NCBI GenBank assembly: GCA_018660265.1
Contig: JABJKS010000089.1
Location: forward strand, 1-64,000
Direction of reading: 5' to 3'
DNA from: Rhodospirillaceae bacterium
Lineage (GTDB): Bacteria; Pseudomonadota; Alphaproteobacteria; GCA-2731375
Length of the DNA stretch: 64,000 bases
Below are positions 10,197 through 18,474 of this stretch, in pieces. The translations under genes were made by a program, and so were the position numbers. The notes below the pieces were generated by a model. That model worked only from the letters and a program-made list of their open reading frames with translations, had not been told where the DNA came from and searched no databases. Positions within the stretch are counted from its first letter, which is position 1, and every line of letters starts with the position of its first letter.

Positions 10197-10634
10197 TTAG
10201 GGTGCTGCCGATTTCAGCATGAACTTTTCCGCCTCAGCTAGGTTTTCAAAGCCATATTGCCGGTAAAGACCGTGGGCATCGTTCGTGGCCAAAAGAAAGC
10301 GCGTGACATCGACAAGTTCGGGATGGTCGACGGTGCACCCCACCAGGAACTTGCCCAAGGCACGCCCCCGCATCTCGTCCAGCACGAAGACATCCGACAA
10401 CCAGGCAAAGCGGGAAAAATCGGTCACCACCCGGCAGAAGCCGACCTGTCGCGCCGTTTCGTCTTCATAAAGGCCGAAAATTAAAGCGTTCCCGATAGAT
10501 TTTTCGATCTTTGCCTTTGGCGTGCCCTTGCACCAATAAGTTTCCGCCAGGGCATCGACCGTAAAGGCCATATCCAGGCGCGCCGGATCGGTCGAGACGG
10601 TGAAACCATCGCGCTGCCAGTCCATATGCATCAT
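10197..10634 (-). CDS. GNAT family N-acetyltransferase
   Basis: 145 residues. Single GNAT fold: beta-strand FCRVVTDFSRFAWLSDVFVL followed by the acetyl-CoA loop DEMRGRALGKFLV and a C-terminal GLYRQYGFENL motif shared by many small acetyltransferases. The start is MMHMDW; the first ATG follows AGGCAGGC, overlapping the preceding SDR stop region, which suggests coupling. The substrate cannot be named; its place between an SDR and an aldo/keto reductase suggests a small-molecule role. Confidence 0.8.
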   Translation of the reverse strand: MMHMDWQRDGFTVSTDPARLDMAFTVDALAETYWCKGTPKAKIEKSIGNALIFGLYEDETARQVGFCRVVTDFSRFAWLSDVFVLDEMRGRALGKFLVGCTVDHPELVDVTRFLLATNDAHGLYRQYGFENLAEAEKFMLKSAAP

Positions 10635-10640
10635 GCCTGC

Positions 10641-11417
10641 CTAAATTGTCTGCTTGGTCTTGGCCGCGGCAACGTCTGCCGACATATCGCGCGGGTCCGT
10701 CGCCGCGATGGCCAGTTCCGAAACCATGGCCCGGCGCGGCAATGACACAGCCATCAACACGGCTGCGGAGATATCTTCGGGCATCATCATGCGGGCCCGC
10801 GTCTCGGCATCAGGCGGCAGGGCCCGGTTGTCGAGAATTGGCGTATCCACTTCGCCCGGGAACACAGTGATGCAGCGAATACCATAGGGCCGCATTTCCT
10901 GAGCCAGAACATTCATATAGGCCCGTGCCGCAACCTTGGCCGCACTATAGGCAGCCCCCGCCATAATGGAGGGGTTGATCGCCGCCATGGAGGATATCAT
11001 CACCACATCGCCACGGCCTTTTTCAACCATCGCCGGCAGCAACGCCTTGGTCAGCACCACCGGGCCCATGGTGTTGACGTCCATGACATCCCGCCATTCC
11101 TCAGCACCGATATAGCGGCTGCTTCTGATTTTGGAGCTGAAGCCGGCGTTGTTGATCAGAATATCGATCGTGCCGTGTTCGGCCAGCAATGCCTGGGCGC
11201 ATTCTTCGATGGCATCAGGGTCCGTCAGATCACAGGTCACCGCACTGGCCACCCCGCCCACGGCGGTGATCGATTGCACCGTTTCCTCCAAGGGGCCGGG
11301 CCGGCGGCCGCAAACAATAACCTTAACCCCGGCAGCAGCCAGATCCTGGGCAATGGCCTTACCAATACCCGTGCCCGCCCCGGTTACAAATGCTGTTTGT
11401 CCCTGCAATAAACTCAT
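10641..11417 (-). CDS. Short-chain dehydrogenase/reductase (SDR), classical
   Basis: 258 residues. Classical SDR: cofactor motif TGAGTGIG (residues 12-19), INNAG structural motif, catalytic Ser in MISSMA (about 142-143), Tyr157 and Lys161 in AAYSAAK. The CGRRPG after the second beta strand suggests preference for NADP over NAD. It is the promoter-proximal gene of the five-gene minus-strand operon and diverges from the P450 gene across 93 bp. The substrate is unknown. Confidence 0.87.
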   Translation of the reverse strand: MSLLQGQTAFVTGAGTGIGKAIAQDLAAAGVKVIVCGRRPGPLEETVQSITAVGGVASAVTCDLTDPDAIEECAQALLAEHGTIDILINNAGFSSKIRSSRYIGAEEWRDVMDVNTMGPVVLTKALLPAMVEKGRGDVVMISSMAAINPSIMAGAAYSAAKVAARAYMNVLAQEMRPYGIRCITVFPGEVDTPILDNRALPPDAETRARMMMPEDISAAVLMAVSLPRRAMVSELAIAATDPRDMSADVAAAKTKQTI

Positions 11418-11510
11418 AATGTGCTCTCTCTATCCTTTAAATGAATGAATGCTGATATTCCTTGCGGTAAATGTTATCATCTCCACCGAAACTTGGGAGA
11501 CTGAATTATA

Positions 11511-12860
11511 ATGGCGTTGAGTGAGACCATAAAGACGGCGCCCGCATCGACGGGACGGCTGGATCATATACCCGGTCATATGGGCCTGCCCATATTCGGC
11601 AATACCTTTGAATTCCTGAAAGATCCGTTCGCCTTCCATCACCGGCGGCGGCAGGAGCATGGATCGGTCTATAAGTTTGGCGTCTTTGGTGGCCAGACCG
11701 TTGCCTTATATGGCGCGGATGCCCTGGAATATGTCCTGATGGACCGGGACAAGATTTTTGGCTCGCGCAATGGCTGGCGTTTGTTGGAGAAATTGTTCCC
11801 CAATGGCCTGATGTTGCGGGATTTCGAAGACCATCGCAGCCATCGCCGGATCATGCAGGCCGCGTTTAAGCCGAAACCCATGCAGGATTATATGCTGCGC
11901 CTGAACGAGGGCATCGCCCACAGCATGCAGGCGTGGTCGCCGGCAACCCGGTTTGAATTCTATCCTGCAATCAAGGACCTGACCTTGGAACTCGGTGCCT
12001 CGGTCTTTCTCGGCCTGGAAATGGGTGATGAAGCAGCCAAATTGAACCAGGCCTTCATCGACGAAGTCGCCGCCTCTGTCGCCGTGATCCGGCGGCCTTG
12101 GCCGGGCACGGCCATGGGCCGGGGGGTGAAGGCCCGGGCCTTCCTGTTGGCCTATTTTCGCGATCTGATCCCGGAACGTCGCGCCGGTGACGGCGATGAT
12201 ATGTTCAGCCAGTTCTGCAAAGCCAAATCGGAGGACGGGGCGTTTTTCAGTGACGATGAAATCGTCGACCACCTAAATTTTCTGCTGATGGCAGCGCATG
12301 ACACCACCACCTCCGCTCTGACGACAATGGTCTGGGCCCTGGCCGCCTATCCCGATTGGCAAAATGCCGTGCGCGAAGAGGTTTTGTCCTTGGGATCAGA
12401 ACAGCTGGACTATGGCGATCTGGATAAACTGGTCCTGACAGAGCGTGTCTTCAAGGAAGCCTTGCGCTTTCGCCCGCCGGTGCCGTTTCTGCCGCGCTTT
12501 GCGAACGAGGCGTTTGAATTTGGCGGTTACGAAATCCCTGCCGATACCTCCGTCTCGGTCTCTCCCGGCATGGTTCATATGGCGGAGGAGATCTGGACCC
12601 AACCGACCCTGTTCGACCCGGATCGTTTCTCCGACAACCGGGCCGAAGACCGCCGCCACCGCTTTGCCTGGACACCGTTCGGCGGCGGGGCGCACAAATG
12701 CATCGGCATGCATTTCGCCATCATGCAGGTGCGCGCCTTTGTGCATCAGTTCCTCCAGCACTATCGGGTCGCATTGCCCGATGGCTACCAACCCCGCTGG
12801 CTATCCATCCCGATCCCGAAACCACGAGACGGCCTGCCGATCATCCTGTCTCGCCTATGA
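11511..12860 (+). CDS. Cytochrome P450
   Basis: 449 residues, full length for a soluble P450. The I-helix oxygen-activation segment is LLMAAHDTTTSAL, the K-helix ExxR is EALR, and the haem loop is FGGGAHKCIG with the thiolate Cys397. There is no membrane anchor or fused reductase, so it must use separate ferredoxin and reductase partners, none of which is nearby. The start ATG follows GGGAGA at a good distance. It diverges from an SDR gene and is followed by a Cache protein and two flavin monooxygenases. The closest family feel is CYP51/CYP120-like bacterial P450s, but the substrate is open. Confidence 0.92.
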   Translation: MALSETIKTAPASTGRLDHIPGHMGLPIFGNTFEFLKDPFAFHHRRRQEHGSVYKFGVFGGQTVALYGADALEYVLMDRDKIFGSRNGWRLLEKLFPNGLMLRDFEDHRSHRRIMQAAFKPKPMQDYMLRLNEGIAHSMQAWSPATRFEFYPAIKDLTLELGASVFLGLEMGDEAAKLNQAFIDEVAASVAVIRRPWPGTAMGRGVKARAFLLAYFRDLIPERRAGDGDDMFSQFCKAKSEDGAFFSDDEIVDHLNFLLMAAHDTTTSALTTMVWALAAYPDWQNAVREEVLSLGSEQLDYGDLDKLVLTERVFKEALRFRPPVPFLPRFANEAFEFGGYEIPADTSVSVSPGMVHMAEEIWTQPTLFDPDRFSDNRAEDRRHRFAWTPFGGGAHKCIGMHFAIMQVRAFVHQFLQHYRVALPDGYQPRWLSIPIPKPRDGLPIILSRL

Positions 12861-12878
12861 AGTAAGCCTGAGGTAGAC

Positions 12879-13355
12879 ATGAAAGCTGCACCGCACACCC
12901 TTGCCGCGATCATTATGGCACTTGTTGTTGCGGTGCTGCCAATTGGGGCAAATGCGGATGATCAATGCCGACGCCCCGGCACCCCCATGGAGGCAAAGGC
13001 CCTGGCGGAAGAGGCCGCCGCTCATTTGGCAAAAGAGGGCATGGGCAAGGCCTTCAACGATTTCATGCAGCCGGACAAGGGTTTCATGCCTTACGATCTG
13101 TACGTTTTCGTTATCGACGACCAGGGCCGGATGTGGGTCAACGGGCGGTTTCCCGGCATGATCGGCAGCAATATCGGGGCCGGTGGGGACGTCATGGGCA
13201 AGGCTATTACCCGGGCCAGGCGCGAGGGTTCGGCCTGGGCGGAATATCAATGGTATAATCCCTGCAGCGGCAGCCCTATGCCGAAATCCACCTATATTCT
13301 GCGCGCGGGAGAATTTTTCATCGGCGTCGGCGCCTATGGTAGGCTAAGCGCATAA
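12879..13355 (+). CDS. Exported single-Cache-domain protein
   Basis: 158 residues: a signal peptide (hydrophobic 7-24, ending ANADDQC), then a compact domain with AAAHLAKEGMGKAFNDF, YVFVIDDQGRMWVN and KSTYILRAGEFFIGVGAY, matching the small soluble Cache (sCache_2) domains of periplasmic ligand binders. Cache domains bind small carboxylates or amines; no signalling domain is fused. GAGGTAGAC just upstream serves as ribosome site, 18 bp after the P450 stop, so co-transcription with the P450 is likely. The ligand is not predictable. Confidence 0.75.
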   Translation: MKAAPHTLAAIIMALVVAVLPIGANADDQCRRPGTPMEAKALAEEAAAHLAKEGMGKAFNDFMQPDKGFMPYDLYVFVIDDQGRMWVNGRFPGMIGSNIGAGGDVMGKAITRARREGSAWAEYQWYNPCSGSPMPKSTYILRAGEFFIGVGAYGRLSA

Positions 13356-13383
13356 GAAACGAACAAGGCGGGAAGCGTTCGGT

Positions 13384-14415
13384 ATGAGTGATATCAGCTA
13401 TGGCGTCTTTGATCACCTCGATCACAACAGTTGGGGCCAGGATGACCTGACGGCCTTCTACGAAGACCGCCTGCGCCTGATCGAGGCCTATGACGCGGCG
13501 GGGTTTTACGCCTATCACCTGGCCGAACATCACGCCACGCCCCTGGGCACTGCACCTTCGCCGGGGATATTCCTATCTGCCGTGGCGCAACGGAGTACGC
13601 GCCTGCGCTTTGGCCCCATGGTCTATTGCCTGCCGCTGTATCATCCAATCCGCCTGCTGGAAGAAATCTGCATGCTGGATCAATTAAGCGGCGGTCGGTT
13701 GGAGCTGGGGGTGGGGCGCGGCATCTCGCCCATCGAAGTGGGATATTTCGGCCTGGATACGGAGACGGCCCCCGCCATGTACCGGGAAGCGTTGGATTTG
13801 ATCCTGCAAGGCATGCAGTGTCAAAAAGGGGGTGGCGACCTGACCTTTGCCGGCGAACATTATCAGGTCACTGAAATGCCGGTAACCCTGCAGCCCCGGC
13901 AACAACCCCACCCGCCCTTGTGGTACGGCCTCTCCCACCCCGATAGTACGGTCTGGGCGGCACAGAACGGCGTCAACATCATCACCAACCGGGATGAAGC
14001 GGGCAGCCGCCAGATCACCGACCGCTACCGCCAGGAATGGCGCAATCTTGGGCACGATGAGGCGACCCTGCCCCGCATGGGCATGAGCCGTCATGTTATC
14101 ATCGCAGAGACCGAAGTAGAGGCCTTCGAGATCGCCCGGCGCGCCTATCCCGTCTGGCGGCGCAGTTTTTATCAATTGTGGGATCGCCACGGGATGAAGC
14201 CCATCAATGTGAATTTCCCCGAAAGCTTTGATGAACTGGTCACCCTGGGCCAGGCTATCGCCGGCACCCCGGATCAAGTGGCCGGCGAAATAGAGCGTCA
14301 GGCAAAAGCCAGCGGCATAAATTATTTTCTCTGCCGCTTTGCCTTTGGCGATATGCGTTATGACGAGGCCAAACAATCCGTCGACCTGTTCGCCCGCCAC
14401 ATCACCACTATCTAA
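13384..14415 (+). CDS. LLM class flavin-dependent oxidoreductase (bacterial luciferase-like)
   Basis: 343 residues with the luciferase-like TIM barrel: YHLAEHHATPLG near the N-terminus, LRFGPMVYCLPLYHPIRLLEEICMLD and GRLELGVGRGISPIE in the flavin-binding middle, and PLWYGLSHPDS later. Such enzymes use FMNH2 from a separate reductase to oxygenate small compounds, or F420 in some branches. It follows the Cache gene by 28 bp and precedes a second LLM gene by 24 bp, so it may share substrate or reductase with it. Confidence 0.87.
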   Translation: MSDISYGVFDHLDHNSWGQDDLTAFYEDRLRLIEAYDAAGFYAYHLAEHHATPLGTAPSPGIFLSAVAQRSTRLRFGPMVYCLPLYHPIRLLEEICMLDQLSGGRLELGVGRGISPIEVGYFGLDTETAPAMYREALDLILQGMQCQKGGGDLTFAGEHYQVTEMPVTLQPRQQPHPPLWYGLSHPDSTVWAAQNGVNIITNRDEAGSRQITDRYRQEWRNLGHDEATLPRMGMSRHVIIAETEVEAFEIARRAYPVWRRSFYQLWDRHGMKPINVNFPESFDELVTLGQAIAGTPDQVAGEIERQAKASGINYFLCRFAFGDMRYDEAKQSVDLFARHITTI

Positions 14416-14439
14416 AGATCTGAATTAGAGAGGCCCAAC

Positions 14440-15747
14440 ATGTCCGACAAGATGCATCTACTCGCCTTTATGATGCACACGCCCATCAATCACATGACCA
14501 TGAGCTGGGCCGATGCGGATGATGCCCAGGCCCAGGGTTTAAGCTCCATAAGCCATTGGCAGGATCTGGCCCGAACGCTGGAGCGGGGCTATTTCGATGG
14601 CATGTTTTTCGCCGATGTTCCGGCGGTTTATGATCACTATCAGGACAATACGGATGTGGCGATCCGCTATGGCGTCAACTGGCCGACCCACGATCCCGTG
14701 GCCCTGATCGGCATCATGGCGGCGGCCACATCCCATCTTGGCATTGCCTCTACCGTATCGACGGCATCCCAGCATCCGTTCCTGGCTGTGCGCGCGCTGA
14801 CCTCGTTGGATTTTTTGAGCGGCGGGCGGGTAGGATGGAACATTGTTACCGGTAACGCGCGCTCCGAACATCGCGCCATGGGTCTGGATTTCATGGGGCA
14901 TGATCAGCGCTATGACCGGGCGGAAGAATATATGCAGATCTGTTATGCCCTGTGGCGAGGCATCCCCAAAGACGCGGTTTTGCAGGACAAGAAAAACGGC
15001 ATTTTTGCCGATCCATCGAAGATTGAGAAAATTGCCTTTGACGGTGAATATCTCAGCTGTCACGCCACGCCATCTGTCCTGCCCTCACCCCAGGGCAGAC
15101 CGGTCCTGTTTCAAGCAGGTTCATCCGGGCGGGGGCAGCAATTCGCCGTCAGTCATGCGGACGTCATTTTTGCCATTCAACCGGACCTCGCCCGCATGCA
15201 AACCTTCATGGCGCAAATTCGCGCTGCCGGCAAAGCCAATAAGCGCCGGGATCCGGTTCGCGTCACCTTCGCCATACAGCCCTTTATCGGCGAGACTCTG
15301 GCGGGGGCAGAGGCAAAACGCGATGCCATGCTGGCCCGCATTCCGCTGGAAGCGGCCCTGACGCGCATCTCAGGCACTTTTGGCATTGATCTCGATACGG
15401 TGGATATCGACCTGCCCCTTCAGGAGATCAGCACACAGGCCTCCCAAGGTCTGGTATCGGCCATGTCATCCATGTTCGGGGACAAGAACATCACGCTACG
15501 CGAAGCGGTTCGCCTGTCCGGACTGGCCGGCATGATCCCGCAAATACTGGGCACGCCGGAAGACGTCGCCGACCAGTTGGAGGAGATCTGGCGGCAAACC
15601 GGCTGCCATGGCTTTAACCTCACACCGGCGATCGTGCCGGGGGGCTATGAAGAATTCGTCGATCAGGTGGTCCCCCTTCTACAGCAGCGGGGCATTTTCC
15701 GAACCGAATACGAAGCCGACACTTTGCGCGGCAACATGATCGATTGA
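14440..15747 (+). CDS. LLM class monooxygenase, NtaA/SnaA/DszA type
   Basis: 435 residues. Matches the larger NtaA/SnaA/SoxA (DszA) branch of FMNH2-dependent monooxygenases: WQDLARTLERGYFDGMFFAD, STASQHPFLAVRALTSLDFLSGGRVGWNIVTG, RYDRAEEYMQICYALW and VLFQAGSSGRGQQFA are hallmark segments. Members cleave C-N or C-S bonds of aminopolycarboxylates, heterocycles or sulfones with reduced flavin supplied in trans. A candidate reductase, the nitroreductase-family protein, is 2 kb away on the opposite strand. The gene ends just before a large inverted repeat. Confidence 0.9.
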   Translation: MSDKMHLLAFMMHTPINHMTMSWADADDAQAQGLSSISHWQDLARTLERGYFDGMFFADVPAVYDHYQDNTDVAIRYGVNWPTHDPVALIGIMAAATSHLGIASTVSTASQHPFLAVRALTSLDFLSGGRVGWNIVTGNARSEHRAMGLDFMGHDQRYDRAEEYMQICYALWRGIPKDAVLQDKKNGIFADPSKIEKIAFDGEYLSCHATPSVLPSPQGRPVLFQAGSSGRGQQFAVSHADVIFAIQPDLARMQTFMAQIRAAGKANKRRDPVRVTFAIQPFIGETLAGAEAKRDAMLARIPLEAALTRISGTFGIDLDTVDIDLPLQEISTQASQGLVSAMSSMFGDKNITLREAVRLSGLAGMIPQILGTPEDVADQLEEIWRQTGCHGFNLTPAIVPGGYEEFVDQVVPLLQQRGIFRTEYEADTLRGNMID

Positions 15748-15765
15748 AAATTTCGAACAATTTTC
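15746..15765 (+). terminator. Small stem-loop at the end of the LLM gene
   Basis: GAAAATT and AATTTTC pair around TCGAAC, beginning within the stop codon. It is AT-rich, with no T tract directly after it. It precedes the large inverted repeat and may be part of the same transcription-ending structure. Confidence 0.35.
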
Positions 15766-15778
15766 GAGATTGAACTAC

Positions 15779-15860
15779 CCACCCGCTCCCCCGTCCCGTC
15801 CACCCACAGGGTACCATTAATGGGTGGCAATTACGCTCTGGGGGACGGGGGAGCGGGTGG
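15779..15860. repeat. Large inverted repeat between convergent genes (copy 1)
   Basis: Arms 15779-15797 and 15842-15860 are perfect 19-bp complements, C-rich on the left and G-rich on the right. Inside, CCACCCA (15800-15806) pairs with TGGGTGG (15821-15827) around a loop containing GGTACC. About 14 extra bases between inner and outer right arms make a one-sided bulge. It lies between the convergent LLM and GMC genes, and a second small hairpin (TTCGAT/ATCGAA, about 15869-15884) sits beside the GMC stop. The inner core is shared with the repeat at 40905-40969. A bidirectional terminator or a dispersed palindromic repeat unit is likely. Confidence 0.8.
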
Positions 15861-15890
15861 CCCGGCTATTCGATGAATATCGAAAATGGC

Positions 15891-17546
15891 CTAGCCGGAT
15901 TTGCTCTGGATGCCCCTGATTAGGGCGGCGGCTTTTTCGCCGATCATGATCGTGGGAGCATGCAGGGCGGCGTTGGGGATGCGGGGCATGATCGAGGTAT
16001 CCGCCACACGCAAACCATTGATGCCGCGCACCCGGAGTTCGGGATCCAGGACCGCATCGGGGCCCGGCCCCATGGCGCAGGTGCCGCACTGGTGATAGGC
16101 GGTGGCGCCATTGCTGCGGATATCCACCTCCAACGCCGCATCGCTTTGAATATGTTCACCGGGCATCATCTCCCGGTCTATAAAGCGGGCAATGGCGGGC
16201 TGACGCATCATCTCGCGCATGCGCTTAACAGCCTTCAGCAGAACTGCCATATCCCGCGGGTCGGAAAAATAACCAGGCGCGACCTTTGGTGTTGCCCAGG
16301 GATCGGCGGAACGCAAGGTCACCGCGCCGCGACTGTGGGGGGAGCCCTGATAGATCGTCAGGCCAAAGCCATGTTCCTTGGGCAGCAAATCCCTAATTCT
16401 GAACCGACTGCCGCTGACAGAGGTTGGTGCCAAGGCAGAGAGAAGCACCACCTGGGCATCGGGGGTTTCAAGGCCCGGATCAGTACGAAAAAAACCACCC
16501 GCAGGGGCATAACTTTCCACCAACGGCCCCTGGCGGCGAAAAGCATAGTTCAGGCCTGCCTTGATGGCGTTCAGGGGGGCTAGGTGGCGATCGGCGGTAA
16601 CGGGTTGATTGGTGATATATTGCGGCCGGTAACAGACATGGTTCTGCAGGCCCTGGCCAACCCGTGGCGCATCATGATGGACGTTGATATCAAGGCTACG
16701 TAATTGATCCGCCGGGCCGATGCCGGAGAGCAACAGCAACTGCGGCGTTTTGATGGCACCGGCGCAGACAATGACCTCCCGCGCCGCGCGGATGGTTGCG
16801 GCTTGACCACGGATCGAGACCTCCGCCCCCCTGGCCCGCCCTTTTTCTATGATCAGGCGCAGGGCCATGGCCTGGCTCATCACCACCAGGTTTTGCCGCT
16901 CCTTTAGCGGGCGCAGATAAGCTGTTGCAGTGCTCATACGCCGCCCGCCGCCACCACCTCTGGCCCAACCGGCATTAATATCGTAGTAGCCGAAGCCATC
17001 GATGGTATCGCGGTTCAAATCGTCCAGCACGGGAAAGCCCGCGGCCTCTGCTGCCGCCAGAAAGGCATCGCAGATGGGCACGTCCGGGCGCGCCGGGCGC
17101 ACTTTCACCGGCCCCGCACCGCCATGCCAGGGGCCCTCACCCCGTTCATTGCCCTCGGATTTCTTAAAATATTCCAGGACATCGTCACCGCCCCAGCCCC
17201 GGCATCCCATCTGCTGCCAGATGTCATATTCCCGGCCATGGCCACGGGTATAGATCATGCCGTTAATAGAGCTGGAGCCGCCCAATACTTTGCCCTGTAG
17301 AAAGACCAGTTCACGGTTATCCATACCGGCAATGGGTTCTGTGGGGTGGCTCCAATTATAGCGGGGATGGGCCCCGACGGCGAAGCCGAGACCCGGCAGC
17401 TTCAACAATAGACTGCGATCCCGGCCACCGGCTTCCAGCAGGACAACCTTGACGTCCCGATCTTCAGAAAGACGGGCGGCGACCACAGCCCCCGCCGCAC
17501 CGGAGCCGATGACCAGGTAATCACAAACCGTTGGCAATTCCGTCAT
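15891..17546 (-). CDS. GMC family FAD-dependent oxidoreductase (choline/alcohol dehydrogenase type)
   Basis: 551 residues from MTELPTVCDYLVIG; the longer start at 17576 adds ten residues without family character. The FAD dinucleotide motif GSGAAGAVVAARLSE and VVLLEAGG are at the N-terminus. The GMC signatures GKVLGGSSSINGM and GAIKTPQLLLLSGIGP are present, and the catalytic His region AYHQCGTCAMG is near the C-terminus, followed by GLRVADTSIMP. It oxidises a primary alcohol or choline-like compound, reducing FAD. Convergent with the LLM gene and separated from it by the large inverted repeat. The true substrate is unknown. Confidence 0.9.
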   Translation of the reverse strand: MTELPTVCDYLVIGSGAAGAVVAARLSEDRDVKVVLLEAGGRDRSLLLKLPGLGFAVGAHPRYNWSHPTEPIAGMDNRELVFLQGKVLGGSSSINGMIYTRGHGREYDIWQQMGCRGWGGDDVLEYFKKSEGNERGEGPWHGGAGPVKVRPARPDVPICDAFLAAAEAAGFPVLDDLNRDTIDGFGYYDINAGWARGGGGGRRMSTATAYLRPLKERQNLVVMSQAMALRLIIEKGRARGAEVSIRGQAATIRAAREVIVCAGAIKTPQLLLLSGIGPADQLRSLDINVHHDAPRVGQGLQNHVCYRPQYITNQPVTADRHLAPLNAIKAGLNYAFRRQGPLVESYAPAGGFFRTDPGLETPDAQVVLLSALAPTSVSGSRFRIRDLLPKEHGFGLTIYQGSPHSRGAVTLRSADPWATPKVAPGYFSDPRDMAVLLKAVKRMREMMRQPAIARFIDREMMPGEHIQSDAALEVDIRSNGATAYHQCGTCAMGPGPDAVLDPELRVRGINGLRVADTSIMPRIPNAALHAPTIMIGEKAAALIRGIQSKSG

Positions 17547-17627
17547 ATTTCCGAACCCGGAGGATCCGCAAGCCAATAGTGGACGGGCACGGGGAAACGG
17601 GCCGCAGGTACGTTACCGCGTGTTCCT

Positions 17628-18284
17628 CTACCACTGCTCCCAATGAGTGATCTCTGAAATGGGGGGACGCTTGGCCCGTTTGAAGTCCGTGCCTTTGGTA
17701 TAGGCCACGGGCAACAGCGCCACCTGCATGAAATCGTCAGGAATACCCAACAATTCCGAGGCCTCTTTCTCATGCGCCAGATGCAATGTGGTCAGGACGG
17801 AGCCCAAACCACGGGCCCGCAGGGCCAATTGAAAGCTCCACACCGCTGGCATGATAGACCCCATAACCCCGGCCCAGGCGGCCCGCGGCGGATTATCAGC
17901 CATGTGGCCGACATTGATGCATGGGATCACAAGAACCGGCACATCCTTCATTTTGTCAGCCAGATAAAGCGCTGAATCAATCACGCGGGAGGTCTGGCCC
18001 GCATCATCTATTTGCGCAGCATCCTTTTCCGCCTGGTTCAGATAGGCAATGGCACCGCGATGATACATATCCCCCAGCGCGGCGCGCTTGTCCGCATCCG
18101 TCACCACCACCCAGGCCCAACCCTGCTTGTTAGAGCCGGTTGGCGCCTGTTGCGACAGATCCAGGCAGTCGTTGATGACTGAAGCGGGCACCGCGCGCTC
18201 CAAATCCAGCCGCTTGCGCACGGCACGGGTGGTGGAAAGAAGATCATCGGTCACGGAAAGGTCAAATACGGTCATGTCATCCAT
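17628..18284 (-). CDS. Nitroreductase family protein
   Basis: 218 residues from MDDMTVFDL; nearby ATGs at 18323 and 18275 are alternatives, and no strong ribosome site decides between them. Nitroreductase fold: the early TTRAVRKRLDLERAVP corresponds to the FMN-binding R-S-x-R region, SQQAPTGSNKQGWAWVVV is the second flavin segment, and ARGLGSVLTTLHL is the C-terminal one. Family members reduce nitro groups, quinones or flavins with NAD(P)H. Given two FMNH2-dependent monooxygenases close by, a flavin-reductase role is possible but only inferred. Confidence 0.85.
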   Translation of the reverse strand: MDDMTVFDLSVTDDLLSTTRAVRKRLDLERAVPASVINDCLDLSQQAPTGSNKQGWAWVVVTDADKRAALGDMYHRGAIAYLNQAEKDAAQIDDAGQTSRVIDSALYLADKMKDVPVLVIPCINVGHMADNPPRAAWAGVMGSIMPAVWSFQLALRARGLGSVLTTLHLAHEKEASELLGIPDDFMQVALLPVAYTKGTDFKRAKRPPISEITHWEQW

Positions 18285-18426
18285 CGCTATTTGGTTGGAA
18301 GAAATCTGCGCCAAGCCTAACACGCCGCAGCATCGAAGTCGCCTCCCGCCTTCGCCACCGTACCAACGCGAACATATTTAAATGTTGAAACAGCCTATAG
18401 TTCTGTGGAATTATGCGAGTGATATA

Positions 18427-18461
18427 TTCGGCAAGTACCATTATAAGGCGATAGTGCCGAA
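18427..18461 (+). promoter_or_regulatory. Inverted repeat in the leader of the protease lipoprotein gene
   Basis: TTCGGCA (18427-18433) and TGCCGAA (18455-18461) are perfect 7-bp complements 21 bases apart, ending 13 bases before the ATG. The ribosome site (TTGGAG) begins right after the right arm. It could be an operator or a leader hairpin that affects translation. Confidence 0.4.
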
Positions 18462-18474
18462 ATTGGAGTTATAG

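Noticed and set aside
13684-14400. 238-codon minus-strand frame over the first LLM gene
   Set aside because: Shadow of a clear luciferase-like monooxygenase gene.
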